Assembly (NCBI GenBank): GCA_016806145.1
Contig: CP063166.1
Location: forward strand, 806,001-870,000
Source of the DNA: Variovorax paradoxus
Lineage (GTDB): Bacteria > Pseudomonadota > Gammaproteobacteria > Burkholderiales > Burkholderiaceae_C
Length of the DNA: 64,000 nt
Reading direction: 5' to 3'
Shown here one piece after another: positions 8,828 through 18,418 of this stretch. The first letter of the stretch is position 1. Every line of letters begins with the position of its first letter. The notes beneath the pieces were generated by a model that made no database searches, had not been told where the DNA came from, and saw only the letters and a program-made list of their open reading frames with translations. The translations under genes were made by a program, and so were the position numbers.

Positions 8828-10717
8828 TCAGGCCTGCACGGCCTGCGCCGCGGCCGCGCGCTGCGCCAGGATCGCCTGGCGCAGCACGCGCGGCGACACC
8901 GGCTTGTAGAGCACGGTGATGCCCGCGCTCTGCACCTCGCGCAGGCGGTCGGGCTTGGTCTCGCCGGTGACCAGCAGCCGCGCGGTGCCGATGCCGATGC
9001 CGCGCGGATGGCGCTCGAGCGCGGCGATCACGTCGAGGCCGTTGTCGCCGCCCTGCAGCAGCAGGTCGCTGACCACCACGTCGGGCGGCGTGGTCCAGCG
9101 CTCGGCCATGGCCAGCGCCTCGGCGCGGGTCTGCGCGGCCAGCACCTCGGCGCCCCAGTTCGACAGCACCACCGTCAGGCCCTCGAGGATGGTGCGCTCG
9201 TCGTCGATCACCAGGATGCGCAGGCCCGTGAGGCAGTGCTCGTCGTTCTCGGGCACGGGCAGCGCGGCCACGGTCGGTGCCGGCAAGGCGGCCGGCGCCG
9301 AGCGCACCAGCACGCGCACGCAGGTGCCCTTGTTGACGCGCGAGCTCAGCTCCACGCGCGTGTTGAGCAGCTCGGCCAGCCGCTGCACCGTGGCCAGCCC
9401 CAGGCCCATGCCGCGCGTGCCGCGCGCGGCATGGCGGCCCGAGGGCTCGACCTGGTAGAACTCCTCGAACACCCGCGCCTGGTGCTGCTGCGCGATGCCC
9501 ACGCCGGTGTCGACCACGTCGATGCGCACGCCGCGCCCGCGCTGGCGCGCGCCGATCAGCACGCCGCCCTCGAGCGTGTGGCGCAGCGAGTTCGACACCA
9601 GGTTGTTGAGGATGCGCGACAGCATCACGTAGTCGCAGCGCACCCACAGGTCGGTCTTGCGCGCCACCAGCCGCAGGCCCTGCTGCTCGGCCACCGGGCG
9701 GAAGTTGCGGCTGATCTCGTCGAACAGCCGGTCGAGCGGGAAGTCGACCCACTGCGGCTGCAGCACGCCGGCGTCGAGCTGCGAGAGGTTCAGCAGCTCG
9801 GAGAACAGCCGGTCGAGCGAGTCCACGCATTCACGGATGTGGCCGATGCGCTGCAGCCGCAGCGGATCGGTCTCGCCGTTGGCCAGGCCGTCGGAGAACA
9901 GCGTGAGCGCATGCAGCGGCTGGCGCAGGTCGTGGCTGGCGGCGGCCAGCAGGCGGGTCTTGGCCTGGCTCGCGACCTCGAGCTGCTGGTTCTTGCGCGC
10001 CAGTTCGGCCGTGGCCTCGGTGATGCGGCTCTGCAGCAGCCGGTGGCTCTCGGCCAGCGCGCGCGCGGCCTCGTTGAAGCCGCGCTGCAGATGCTGCACT
10101 TCGGAGGTGCCCTCGATCGTCACGCTCGCGGCCTCGCCCGCGCCGAGCCGGTCGACCGCCTTGCCGAGCGCGCGGATCGGCTCGCTGATGCGGCGTGCCG
10201 CCCACCAGCCGGCCAGGCCCACGCCCACCAGGCTGGCGCCGAGCACCAGCACCACGTTGAGCCAGACCGAGCGGCGCGCGTTCTGCACCGCGCCGAGGCT
10301 GATCTCGACCATCACCTTGCCGCTGGCGCGGCCGTCGTCGCCCACGATCGGCACCACCACCTGCAGGCCCTCGCCGCGCGCGCGGTCCATGGTCTCGGAA
10401 TTGGCCACGATCTCGCCGTCCTCCGACCAGATCTGCACCTGCTGCACGTGCGGCTGGTAGGTGCCCGACTGCGCGGTGCGCTGCAGCGCGCGCCGGTCCA
10501 TGCGCGCGATCGGCGCCTGCGCCACCGTGGCCACCTGCAGCGCCACCGTCTGCGCATTGGCGCGCATCAGCTCGGTGAGGTTGTCCAGGTGCTGGCGCGT
10601 GAGCACCGTGATCGCCACCAGCGTCGCCACCATGGCCGGCAGCATCGCCAGCAGGATCAGCTGCTGCGCGAAGGTGAGCCGCGCCAGGCCGCGGACGACG
10701 GCGAAGTTCCAGTTCAT
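8828..10717 (-). CDS. Second hybrid sensor histidine kinase with receiver domain
   Basis: Starting at ATG 10717 (MNWNFAVVRG) the protein has 629 residues. Transmembrane segments lie at ~18-38 and ~152-172 around a small periplasmic sensor, followed by HAMP. The HisKA His262 sits in AASHDLRQPLHALTLF. The HATPase domain has LNNLVSNSLRH, DTGVGIAQ and GMGLGLAT. A C-terminal receiver (LRILVIDDERTILEG, SDLLLQGGDNGLD) completes it. The architecture copies the kinase at 5610, but this one is transcribed alone, divergent from the PhnD-like pair at 10877. An upstream in-frame ATG at 10762 would add 15 residues and is less likely. It probably signals with the neighbouring binding proteins. Confidence 0.9.
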   Translation of the reverse strand: MNWNFAVVRGLARLTFAQQLILLAMLPAMVATLVAITVLTRQHLDNLTELMRANAQTVALQVATVAQAPIARMDRRALQRTAQSGTYQPHVQQVQIWSEDGEIVANSETMDRARGEGLQVVVPIVGDDGRASGKVMVEISLGAVQNARRSVWLNVVLVLGASLVGVGLAGWWAARRISEPIRALGKAVDRLGAGEAASVTIEGTSEVQHLQRGFNEAARALAESHRLLQSRITEATAELARKNQQLEVASQAKTRLLAAASHDLRQPLHALTLFSDGLANGETDPLRLQRIGHIRECVDSLDRLFSELLNLSQLDAGVLQPQWVDFPLDRLFDEISRNFRPVAEQQGLRLVARKTDLWVRCDYVMLSRILNNLVSNSLRHTLEGGVLIGARQRGRGVRIDVVDTGVGIAQQHQARVFEEFYQVEPSGRHAARGTRGMGLGLATVQRLAELLNTRVELSSRVNKGTCVRVLVRSAPAALPAPTVAALPVPENDEHCLTGLRILVIDDERTILEGLTVVLSNWGAEVLAAQTRAEALAMAERWTTPPDVVVSDLLLQGGDNGLDVIAALERHPRGIGIGTARLLVTGETKPDRLREVQSAGITVLYKPVSPRVLRQAILAQRAAAAQAVQA

Positions 10718-10876
10718 GGATGCGGGAAGGGCATGGCCGGCGAGCCTACGGAGGCCTTGCAAGGCAGGGAAGACGGGAAAAACATCACGAAAACTGCTTC
10801 TGGTTGATATCTAATGGCGTCCGCTTCGCCATGTTAGACCGGCCGGTTCGTTGCGGCCCTTCTCGTTCGTCCAAAT

Positions 10877-12040
10877 ATGCCGGCTTTCCCGCGCCGTTCC
10901 AAAGGCCCCTCCGAACCCACCGGTAGCCGTCGCCCCGCCTGGCGGCGCTGGCTGGCGGTGGCGCTGCTGGGTGCGGCGCTGCCGCTGGCGGCCGCGGCCC
11001 AGGGGCAGGCCGCCCCGTCGTTGCCCTCGGTCTCGACCATTCCCCCCTCGACCCAGCCCACGCCGACCCAGCCCGTCAAGGGCGGCTTCACGGCCGCCGC
11101 CGGCCATGGCGCAGAGGCCGCGCCGCTGCGCTTCGGCATCCTGCCGCTGGGCGGCGCCTTCGAATCGCGCAGCGACTGGGACCCGCTGCTGGCCGAGCTC
11201 AGCCGCGCGCTCGGCCGGCCGGTGGCGGTGCTCTCGGTCAATTCGTACGAGGCGCTCGAGCAGGCGATCCAGCGCGACGACGTCGACATGGCCTTCCTGT
11301 CGGGCAAGATGGCGCTCGACGCCGTGAGCCAGCGCCGCATGAAGGTGGTGGCGCAGGTGGTGCGGCACGACGGCCTGCCCGGCTACCGCGCGCTGCTGCT
11401 GGCGCGCAAGGCGCCGCCGTTCAACACGCTGGCGGGCCTCTTGGCCGACCCCGACCGCTGGCGCCTCGCGCGCGGCGAGAAGCAGTCGGTGTCGGGCTTC
11501 ATCGTGCCGCAGCTGCAGTTCTTCCTGCCCCACCACATCGCCATGGAGACCCGCTTCGCGAGCGAGGTGGTGGGCACGCACCAGGTCACGGCGCTGGCCG
11601 TGGCCAACAACGAGGCGGACGTCGCCACCAACAACACGGCCGACTTCGAGCGCTTCAGGCTGCGCTTCCCGGCCGAGGCCGGCCGGCTGCAGGTGCTGTG
11701 GGAGTCGGAGCTGATCCCGCATGCGCAGATCGTGATGCGGCGCGACTACCCGAGCGAGCTGCGCCAGCGCGTGCAGGCCTTCCTCGTGGCCTACGGCCGC
11801 GCCAAGGGGCCGCGCGGCGATGCCGAGCGCGTGGTGCTGAAGTCGCTGCACGACCTCGCGGGCTTCGTGCCGGCCGACAACAGCTCGCTGCTGCCCGCGG
11901 CCCGGCTGGCCTACCAGCTCGCCACGCAGAACGCGAAGACCGCGCAATGGGTCAACGACGCCGCGCGCCAGGCCCGGCTGCAGCGGCTGGACAGCGGCTA
12001 TGCCGAGCAGGTCGGCGTGCTGAAGGACGTCTCGCCTTGA
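10877..12040 (+). CDS. PhnD-family periplasmic substrate-binding protein (first of tandem pair)
   Basis: This 387-residue protein has a long N-terminal signal (twin Arg RRPAWRRWLAVALLGAALPL, A-rich cleavage region) and a PhnD/SsuA-type binding domain from ~85. Typical blocks are LRFGILPLGGAFESRSDW, DVDMAFLSGKMALDAV and ADVATNNTADFERF. PhnD relatives bind phosphonate or phosphate-like anions. Without transporter genes nearby and with a divergent histidine kinase gene, a sensory role is more likely. The next gene is a clear paralogue and its TTG start overlaps this stop by three bases. The divergent start of the second kinase lies ~160 bp upstream. Confidence 0.85.
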   Translation: MPAFPRRSKGPSEPTGSRRPAWRRWLAVALLGAALPLAAAAQGQAAPSLPSVSTIPPSTQPTPTQPVKGGFTAAAGHGAEAAPLRFGILPLGGAFESRSDWDPLLAELSRALGRPVAVLSVNSYEALEQAIQRDDVDMAFLSGKMALDAVSQRRMKVVAQVVRHDGLPGYRALLLARKAPPFNTLAGLLADPDRWRLARGEKQSVSGFIVPQLQFFLPHHIAMETRFASEVVGTHQVTALAVANNEADVATNNTADFERFRLRFPAEAGRLQVLWESELIPHAQIVMRRDYPSELRQRVQAFLVAYGRAKGPRGDAERVVLKSLHDLAGFVPADNSSLLPAARLAYQLATQNAKTAQWVNDAARQARLQRLDSGYAEQVGVLKDVSP

Positions 12041-13047
12041 TCGCCTGGCTGCGCGCCGCCTTGCTGGCCGTGCTGGCCTGCGCCGTGGCGCCCGCCGCGC
12101 TGGCGACGCAGCCGGCGCCCGTCAAGGCGATCCGCTTCGGCGTGCTGCCGCTGGGCGGCGCGGTCGAGTCGCGCGCGCTGTGGACGCCGCTCCTGGCCGA
12201 CCTCGGCCGCGCCATCGGCGTGCCCGTGAGCGCCTACTCGGTCTCGTCGTACGAGGAGCTCGACCGTGCCATCGGCCGCGACGAGGTCGACATGGCCTTC
12301 CTGTCGGCCAAGATGGCGCTCGATGCCGTGACCCAGGGCCGCATGAAGGTGATCGCGCAGATCGCGCGCCGCCCCGGCATGCCCGACCACCGCGCCGTGC
12401 TGCTGACGCGCAAGGCGCCGCCCTTCAACAGCCTCGAGGCGCTGCTCGCCAAGCCCGAGTCGTGGCGGCTCGCGCGCGGCGACAGCCGCTCGGTGACCGG
12501 CTTCCAGGTGCCGCAGAGCGAGCTGTTCCTGCCCAACCACATCGTGATGGAGACGCGCTTTCGCAGCGAGATCGTCGACACCCACCAGGCCACCGCGCTG
12601 GCCGTGGCCAATGGCGACGCCGACGTGGCGACCAACAACACGACCGACTTCGAGCGCTTCCGCGAGCAGTTCCCGGTCGAGGCCGAGCGGCTGCAGGTGG
12701 TGTGGGAATCGCAGCCGCCGCCGGGCGCGCCGATGGTGGTGCGGCGCGACTGGCCGCCCGAGTTCCAGGCCCGGCTGCAGTCCTTCCTGACCCACTACGG
12801 CCAGGGCAAGGGCGCGCGCGCCGATGCCGAGCGCGAGGTGCTCCGGACCCTGCGCGCGGGCTTCGGCTACGCGGCGGCCGACGACAGCGCGCTGCTGCCG
12901 CAGGCGCGGCTCGACCGCCAGCTCGGCCGCCAGCGCGCGATGGCCGCGCAGTGGGTCAACGATGCCGCGCGCGAGCAGCGGCTGCAGCGCATCGAGAAGG
13001 TCTACGCCGACCAGGTGCGCTTGCTGGGCGGTAACCCCGCGCGCTGA
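12037..13047 (+). CDS. PhnD-family periplasmic substrate-binding protein (second of tandem pair)
   Basis: I start this 336-residue protein at TTG 12037, which shares TTGA with the upstream stop. AAGGA lies 10 bases before it, and the translation begins directly with a signal peptide (IAWLRAALLAVLACAVAPAA). It is co-linear with the first paralogue: IRFGVLPLGGAVESRALW, DVDMAFLSAKMALDAV and ADVATNNTTDFERF match block for block. It lacks the first protein's ~50-residue proline/threonine-rich linker. A recent tandem duplication is the simplest explanation. The two copies may have different ligands or form a heterodimeric input to the kinase. Confidence 0.85.
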   Translation: MIAWLRAALLAVLACAVAPAALATQPAPVKAIRFGVLPLGGAVESRALWTPLLADLGRAIGVPVSAYSVSSYEELDRAIGRDEVDMAFLSAKMALDAVTQGRMKVIAQIARRPGMPDHRAVLLTRKAPPFNSLEALLAKPESWRLARGDSRSVTGFQVPQSELFLPNHIVMETRFRSEIVDTHQATALAVANGDADVATNNTTDFERFREQFPVEAERLQVVWESQPPPGAPMVVRRDWPPEFQARLQSFLTHYGQGKGARADAEREVLRTLRAGFGYAAADDSALLPQARLDRQLGRQRAMAAQWVNDAAREQRLQRIEKVYADQVRLLGGNPAR

Positions 13048-13149
13048 GACATATCTCCCGCCCGGCGGCGCCGGCGCAACCATTGTTCGCAGTGCCAACG
13101 CGATGGCGCTTGCACACTGCGCGACCTCGTTTCCCTGGAGGTCACGCCG

Positions 13150-15543
13150 ATGTCGAATCTGCCGCGCACGCTGTCGGTCCTTGGACCGGCGCTTCCCCTC
13201 GTCGATGGTCAGCCCGCGCTGCGGGCCGTGCGGTTGTCGGGCCGCGAGGGGCTCAATGCGCTGTTTTGTTATGAGCTGCTGCTCGAGTCGCCCGGTGACG
13301 CCGACCTCGACCTCGATGCCTTCATCGGGCGCGAGATCCACTGCCGCATCGCGCTCGACGACGGGCTGGAGGGCGTGCGCGAGATCAACGCGCTCGTCAC
13401 CGAGGCCGCCTTTCTGGGCGAGGCGGGCCGCCACGCGCAGTACCTGCTGACATTGCGGCCCTGGCTGCACCTGGCCGAATTGCGCACCGACTGCAGGATC
13501 TTCCAGGACCTGACGGTCGTCCAGATCCTCGAGGCCCTGCTCGCGCGCTACCCCTTTCCCGTCTGCTGGCGCCTGGCCGAGCACTATCCGCCGCGTGACT
13601 ACCAGACCCAGTTCAACGAGAGCGACTTCGCCTTCTTCGAGCGGCTGTGCCAGGAGTGGGGCATCGGCTATCACTTCGAGCATGCGGGCGGGGTGCACCG
13701 GCTGGTGCTCGGCGATGGGGCGGGGGCTTTCTGCCCCGCTGCCGGGCGCTACCGCGACCTGGACTTCCACCCGCCGGGCTGGAAGCTCGATGCGGAGTAC
13801 GTTCACAGCTTCGTGCCCATGCGCCGGCTGGTCAGCGCGCGGTATGCGAGCCGGGAGTACGACTACATGCGGCCGCGGGCCGATCTTTCCGTCAGCCAGG
13901 GTGGTGATTCACAGGCCGAGGTCTACAACTGGCATGACTCGGTGGGCGGCAGCCACTGGGCGCAGCCGAGGGCCGGGCGCGGGGGATTCGAGGAGGCGGC
14001 GAACGATCCGTTCGCCGAGGGACGTCAGCTCGCACTGCTTCGCCTGCAGGCCCTGCGCGCCGACGCGGTCCGCGCAAATGGCTGCGGCCCTCTCCGCGGC
14101 CTGGCTCCGGGCTCCACCTTCCGTCTCCACGGCCATCCGCGCCAGGAAGTCGAAGCCACCGAGTACCTCGCGCTCGACACCCGCTTCCTGATCGAGGAAG
14201 TCGGCGCCGACAGCAATCGCCGCGAACACTGGCGCGTGAATCTCGACTTCACCGCCCACCCGCTGGCCGAACCGCTGCGCCCCGCGCTCGTGCGGCCCAA
14301 GCCCGTGGCCGTCGGCCCGCAGGTGGCAAGAGTGGTCGGCCCTGCAGGCCAGAACCTCTGGACCGACGCCCTGGGCCGCATCAAGGTGCAGTTCCCCTGG
14401 GACCGCGAGGGTGCGCACGACGCCCACAGCAGCTGCTGGCTGCGCGTGAGCGCGCCGTGGGCCGGCAACCAGCTCGGCGGTGTCTTCCTGCCGCGCATCG
14501 GCCAGGAAGTGATCGTGAGCTTCATCGGCGGCGACGCCGACCTGCCGATCTGCACGGGGCGGGTGCATGACCGGGACAACCTGCCGCCGTGGGCGCTGCC
14601 GGGTCAAGCCGCGCTCAGCGGGTTCAGGAGCCGCGAGCTGACCGAGGGCGGCGGCAATGCCGCGGCGGGGCGCAGCAACCATCTGGTGCTCGACGACACG
14701 CCCGACCGCATCCAGGCCCAGCTCAGGAGCGACCACCAGTGCAGCGTGCTGAGCCTGGGGTGCTTGGCGCGCATCGAGGACCATGCGGGGCGCAAGGAGG
14801 AGCGAGGCGAGGGCTTCGAGCTGCGCACCGACGGGCACGGCGTGCTGCGGGCGGCGCGCGGGATGCTGATCACCACCGAGGCCCGGCCGAACGCGGCGAA
14901 CCATGCGCTGGACATGGGCGAGACCACGGCGCGGCTGGCCGGTGCGCAGGAGCAGCACCGCACGCTGGCCGAAGCCGCCCTCGCCGCGAAGGCCCAGGAC
15001 GCCGGCGACGATCAGGCGCGGGTGGCGCGCGCGTTGGCAGCCCAGAACGATGCGATTCGCGGCGGCCCCGGCGATCCGCCCGCGGCCCGCTTCCCGGAAC
15101 TGCGGGCAGCGCAGTTGGCGCTCGCCAGCGCGGGAGGCATCGCCGCCACGACGCCCGGCAGCCTGCACCTGCAGGCCGGCGGTCCCCTCGCGCTCACGAG
15201 CGAAGGCCCCGCGAGCTTCAGCGCGCTGCGCCGGCTGCTGGTCGCCGCGCGCGAGGGCGTGCGCCTGTTCGCGCTGCGCCACGGCATGCGGTGGGTCGCG
15301 GCCAGCGGCGCGGTCCGCCTCGAGGCGCGCGCCGACGCGATCGGCGTCCGGGCCCGCGGCGCCGTGCGCATCACCAGCAGCACCACGGAAATCCGGATCG
15401 CGGCGCCGAAGCGCGTCGTCGTCAACGGCGGCGGCAGCTTCAGCGAATGGAGCAGCGCGGGCATCGTGCACGGCACGCCGGGCCGCTGGGTCGAGCACGC
15501 GGCCAGCCACCTCAAGACCGGGCCGGTCGACCCTCCCGAATAA
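13150..15543 (+). CDS. vgrG: T6SS spike protein VgrG with DUF2345 domain
   Basis: This 797-residue protein contains the gp27-like base (residues 1-~370, with YQTQFNESDFAFFERLCQEW), the gp5-like OB fold (LGRIKVQFPWDREG, RIGQEVIVSFIGGDADLP) and a DUF2345 extension (ATTPGSLHLQAGGPLALTSE, VVVNGGGSFSEW). The OB-fold motif places it as the trimeric puncturing spike of the T6SS. The end resembles classical DUF2345 VgrGs, with no extra toxin domain. The ATG at 13150 has GGAGG nine bases upstream. It is separated from the tssK operon by ~145 bp and has no adjacent adaptor or effector gene, so its cargo is probably encoded elsewhere or binds through PAAR. Confidence 0.93.
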   Translation: MSNLPRTLSVLGPALPLVDGQPALRAVRLSGREGLNALFCYELLLESPGDADLDLDAFIGREIHCRIALDDGLEGVREINALVTEAAFLGEAGRHAQYLLTLRPWLHLAELRTDCRIFQDLTVVQILEALLARYPFPVCWRLAEHYPPRDYQTQFNESDFAFFERLCQEWGIGYHFEHAGGVHRLVLGDGAGAFCPAAGRYRDLDFHPPGWKLDAEYVHSFVPMRRLVSARYASREYDYMRPRADLSVSQGGDSQAEVYNWHDSVGGSHWAQPRAGRGGFEEAANDPFAEGRQLALLRLQALRADAVRANGCGPLRGLAPGSTFRLHGHPRQEVEATEYLALDTRFLIEEVGADSNRREHWRVNLDFTAHPLAEPLRPALVRPKPVAVGPQVARVVGPAGQNLWTDALGRIKVQFPWDREGAHDAHSSCWLRVSAPWAGNQLGGVFLPRIGQEVIVSFIGGDADLPICTGRVHDRDNLPPWALPGQAALSGFRSRELTEGGGNAAAGRSNHLVLDDTPDRIQAQLRSDHQCSVLSLGCLARIEDHAGRKEERGEGFELRTDGHGVLRAARGMLITTEARPNAANHALDMGETTARLAGAQEQHRTLAEAALAAKAQDAGDDQARVARALAAQNDAIRGGPGDPPAARFPELRAAQLALASAGGIAATTPGSLHLQAGGPLALTSEGPASFSALRRLLVAAREGVRLFALRHGMRWVAASGAVRLEARADAIGVRARGAVRITSSTTEIRIAAPKRVVVNGGGSFSEWSSAGIVHGTPGRWVEHAASHLKTGPVDPPE

Positions 15544-15582
15544 GCACGCGTCTACTCCCTTCGCCGTACGTCCTCGCGCGCC

Positions 15583-15620
15583 GCCTATGCCGTTAGCTAG
15601 GCCTTAAGGCGGATTTGCCC
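15583..15620 (+). promoter_or_regulatory. Candidate regulatory region upstream of tssK
   Basis: Two short blocks in the 145-bp leader recur elsewhere. GCCTATGCCGTT at 15583-15594 is identical to 56736-56747 upstream of the response-regulator gene. CTTAAGGCG near 15603-15611 resembles CTTAAGGCG upstream of tagH (46660-46668). It may mark a promoter or activator site of the tssKLM-tagF operon. This is inference from repetition. Confidence 0.3.
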
Positions 15621-15688
15621 ACGACTTCGCGCGCCGGAAACTCACCGCTTCTTACAGGCAGCCCTTGCCGTTGACGGAGTGCGAGCGG

Positions 15689-17020
15689 ATGAGTTGGCGA
15701 ACAAAAGTGGTCTGGAGCGAGGGGATGCTGCTGCAGCCCCAGCACCTGCAGCAGAGCGAACGACATGCCGATCACGCGCGGCACGTGCTGCTGCGCTCCA
15801 CCACGCCCTATGCCTGGGGCTTCGCCGAACTGGAGATCGACCAGGCCGCGCTGACGCTGGGCAAGCTGGCGCTGGTGCGCGCGGTGGGCGTGTTCGGCGA
15901 CGGCACGGTGTTCGACATGCCGGCGGTCGATCCGCTGCCCGAACCGATCGACATCCCGCAGGCGATGCGCGACGAAGCCGTGGTGCTGGCGCTGCCGCTG
16001 CGCCGCGCCGGGGCGCGCGAGGCCGATGCCGAGGAATACGAGGAACTGGTGCGCCACCGCGTGCTCGAGTCCGACGTGCCCGACTCCAACACCGCCGGCG
16101 AGCGCACCGCGATGCTGCAGCTGGGCCAGCTCCACACGCGCCTGATGCGCGCCAGCGAGGCCACCGACGCCTGGACCACGCTGGGCGTGGCGCGCGTGGT
16201 CGAGCGCCGCGTCGACAACCAGGTGCAGCTCGAGCGCGCGATGCTGCCGCCGCTGCTCGACGTGGCCGGCCATGCGGTGATACGCGCCTGGCTCGACGAG
16301 CTGCTGGGCCTGCTGCGCCAGCGCGGCGAGGCGCTGGCCGGGCGCATGACGCAGGGCGGCACCGGCGGCGTGGCCGAGATCGCCGACTTCATGCTGCTGC
16401 AGACCGTGAACCGCAACGAGGCGGTGTTCGCGCACCTCGCCAGGAGCGCGATGCTGCATCCGCAGCGCTTCTTCGAGCAGGCGCTGGGCCTGGCCGGCGA
16501 CCTCGCGAGCTTCCGCGACTCACGCCGCGTGGCGCGCTTCGGTCCCTACATCCACGACGACCTCGCGATGAGCTTCCGGCCGCTGATGGACGACCTGCGC
16601 CGCAGCCTGTCGATGGTGCTCGAGCAGTCGGCGATCCGCATCGACCTGCACGACCGCAAGCACGGCGTGCGCGTGGCGGTGATCAGCGACGTCGAGCTGC
16701 AGCGCAACGCGGTGTTCGTGCTCGCGGTCAACGCCCACATGCCCAGCGAGGCGCTGCGCGCGCGCTTCCCGACGCAGGTCAAGATCGGCCCGGTCGAGCG
16801 CATCCGCGACCTCGTCAACCTCGCGCTGCCGGGCGTCACGCTGACGCCGATGCCGGTGGCGCCGCGCCAGATCCCGTTCCATTCGGGCGCGAACTACTTC
16901 GAACTCGAGACCCGCAACAGCGACCTCTGGCGCCAGCTCGAGCAGTCGGGCGGCGTCGCGATGCACATCGCGGGCGACTTCCCGGGCCTCGACCTCGCGT
17001 TCTGGGCGATCCGTGGCTAG
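15689..17020 (+). CDS. tssK: T6SS baseplate protein TssK
   Basis: The 443-residue protein from ATG 15689 opens MSWRTKVVWSEGMLLQPQHL, the near-invariant N terminus of TssK. TssK trimers connect the baseplate to the TssJLM membrane complex in the cytoplasm. A typical central block is FMLLQTVNRNEAVFAHL, and the C terminus IAGDFPGLDLAFWAIRG also matches the family. An upstream TTG start at 15665 would add eight non-conserved residues. It heads the run tssK-tssL-tssM-tagF, with only 24 bp to tssL and ATGA/GTGA overlaps further on, so the four genes are surely one transcript. Confidence 0.95.
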   Translation: MSWRTKVVWSEGMLLQPQHLQQSERHADHARHVLLRSTTPYAWGFAELEIDQAALTLGKLALVRAVGVFGDGTVFDMPAVDPLPEPIDIPQAMRDEAVVLALPLRRAGAREADAEEYEELVRHRVLESDVPDSNTAGERTAMLQLGQLHTRLMRASEATDAWTTLGVARVVERRVDNQVQLERAMLPPLLDVAGHAVIRAWLDELLGLLRQRGEALAGRMTQGGTGGVAEIADFMLLQTVNRNEAVFAHLARSAMLHPQRFFEQALGLAGDLASFRDSRRVARFGPYIHDDLAMSFRPLMDDLRRSLSMVLEQSAIRIDLHDRKHGVRVAVISDVELQRNAVFVLAVNAHMPSEALRARFPTQVKIGPVERIRDLVNLALPGVTLTPMPVAPRQIPFHSGANYFELETRNSDLWRQLEQSGGVAMHIAGDFPGLDLAFWAIRG

Positions 17021-17044
17021 CCACCGGCAAAGGACGGACACACC

Positions 17045-18418
17045 ATGACCACACCCGACCCCTTCGCCGCCTTCGAGTCCGAGCGCACGGTCATCAAGCC
17101 CAAGCCGCGCACGCCGGCCAACGCGCCGGCGGCCTCGGCCGCGCCCGCGCCTTTCTTTCCCGCCACCGATCCCACGCCGGCCGCCGACCTCGGCGAGCTC
17201 GGCCTGCTCAATCCGCTGGTGTCGGCGGCCGGCAAGCTGCTGGTGCTGATCGGCAAGCTGCGCAACCTGGTGCAGCCGCCCAACGTGCCGGCGCTGCGCG
17301 CCTCCACCGCCGAGGCCGTCAACCAGTTCGACCAGAATGCGCGCCGCGCGGGCGTCGGCAACGAATCGGTGCTGGCCGCGCGCTACGTGCTGTGCACCGC
17401 GCTCGACGAGGCGGTGGCCAACACGCCCTGGGGCGTGCAGGCCGGCTGGAACAAGCAGAGCCTGCTGGTGCAGTTCCACAACGAGACCTGGGGCGGCGAG
17501 AAGGTGTTCCAGCTGCTGGCCAAGCTCGCGCAGGACGTGCCCACGCACCGCCAGCTGCTCGAGCTGATCTACAGCGTGCTGGCGCTCGGCTTCGAGGGCC
17601 GCTACCGCGTGGTCGACAACGGCCGCGCGCAGCTCGACTCGGTGCGCCAGCGGCTGGCCGACCTGATCGCCAAGGACCGCCCCGCGGTCGAGCCCGAGCT
17701 CTCGCCGCACTGGCGCGGGCAGGGCGCGGGCACGGTGCGGCTGCGCGAGTCGCTGCCGCTGTGGGTGTTCGCGGCCGGCTTCGCGCTGCTGCTCGCGCTG
17801 GCCTGGTTCGGCCTGCGGCTCACGCTCAACTACCGCTCCGACACCACCTACTCGGCGCTGTCGAGCCTGCGCGTGCCCAACATCCAGATCGCGCCGCCGG
17901 CCGCGCCGGCCAAGACGCCGCGGCTCGCGCGCTTCCTCGAGCCCGAGGTCAAGCAGGGCCTGGTCACCGTGACCGACGAGGCCGACCGCAGCGTGGTGCG
18001 CCTGCGCGGCGACTCCTTCTTCGGCTCGGGCAGCGCCGACCCGATGGCGCAGTCGCTGCCGGTGCTGCGCCGCATCGGCCAGGCGCTGGCCGAGGTCAAG
18101 GGCGAGGTGCTGATCACCGGCCACTCCGACAACCAGCCGATCCGCTCGCTGCGCTATCCGTCGAACTGGCACCTGTCGGCCGCGCGCGCCGACGCGGTCA
18201 AGGGCGCGCTGTCGACGCTGGTCGATCCGGCGCGCATGCGTTCCGACGGCAAGGCCGATGCCGAGCCGGTCGCGCCCAACGACACCCCCGCCAACCGCGC
18301 GCGCAACCGCCGCGTCGAGGTGGTGCTGCTGACCGAGCCCGAGCGCCTGGCGTCGGCACCACCCGCTGCCGCCGCCGCGCCCGCCACGCCGTCGCCCGCC
18401 ACGGGAGCGACCAAATGA
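17045..18418 (+). CDS. tssL: T6SS membrane-complex protein TssL with OmpA-type peptidoglycan-binding domain
   Basis: The 457-residue protein has a proline-rich N terminus, a DotU/TssL cytoplasmic domain (~45-235; LCTALDEAVANTPWG, FHNETWGGEKVFQLL), one transmembrane helix near 238-258 (LWVFAAGFALLLALAWFG) and a periplasmic OmpA-like domain (~320-440; LITGHSDNQPI, NRARNRRVEVVL). This is the 'extended' TssL that anchors the complex to peptidoglycan itself, so no separate TagL is needed. TssL recruits the baseplate through its cytoplasmic domain. The stop overlaps the tssM start as ATGA. A second, OmpA-less TssL-like gene is at 55245. Confidence 0.95.
   Translation: MTTPDPFAAFESERTVIKPKPRTPANAPAASAAPAPFFPATDPTPAADLGELGLLNPLVSAAGKLLVLIGKLRNLVQPPNVPALRASTAEAVNQFDQNARRAGVGNESVLAARYVLCTALDEAVANTPWGVQAGWNKQSLLVQFHNETWGGEKVFQLLAKLAQDVPTHRQLLELIYSVLALGFEGRYRVVDNGRAQLDSVRQRLADLIAKDRPAVEPELSPHWRGQGAGTVRLRESLPLWVFAAGFALLLALAWFGLRLTLNYRSDTTYSALSSLRVPNIQIAPPAAPAKTPRLARFLEPEVKQGLVTVTDEADRSVVRLRGDSFFGSGSADPMAQSLPVLRRIGQALAEVKGEVLITGHSDNQPIRSLRYPSNWHLSAARADAVKGALSTLVDPARMRSDGKADAEPVAPNDTPANRARNRRVEVVLLTEPERLASAPPAAAAAPATPSPATGATK

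Noticed and set aside
15679..18414. Long upstream extension of the tssM frame
   Set aside because: It overlaps tssK and tssL in another frame with Arg/Ala-rich nonsense; the true tssM start is the ATGA overlap at 18415.
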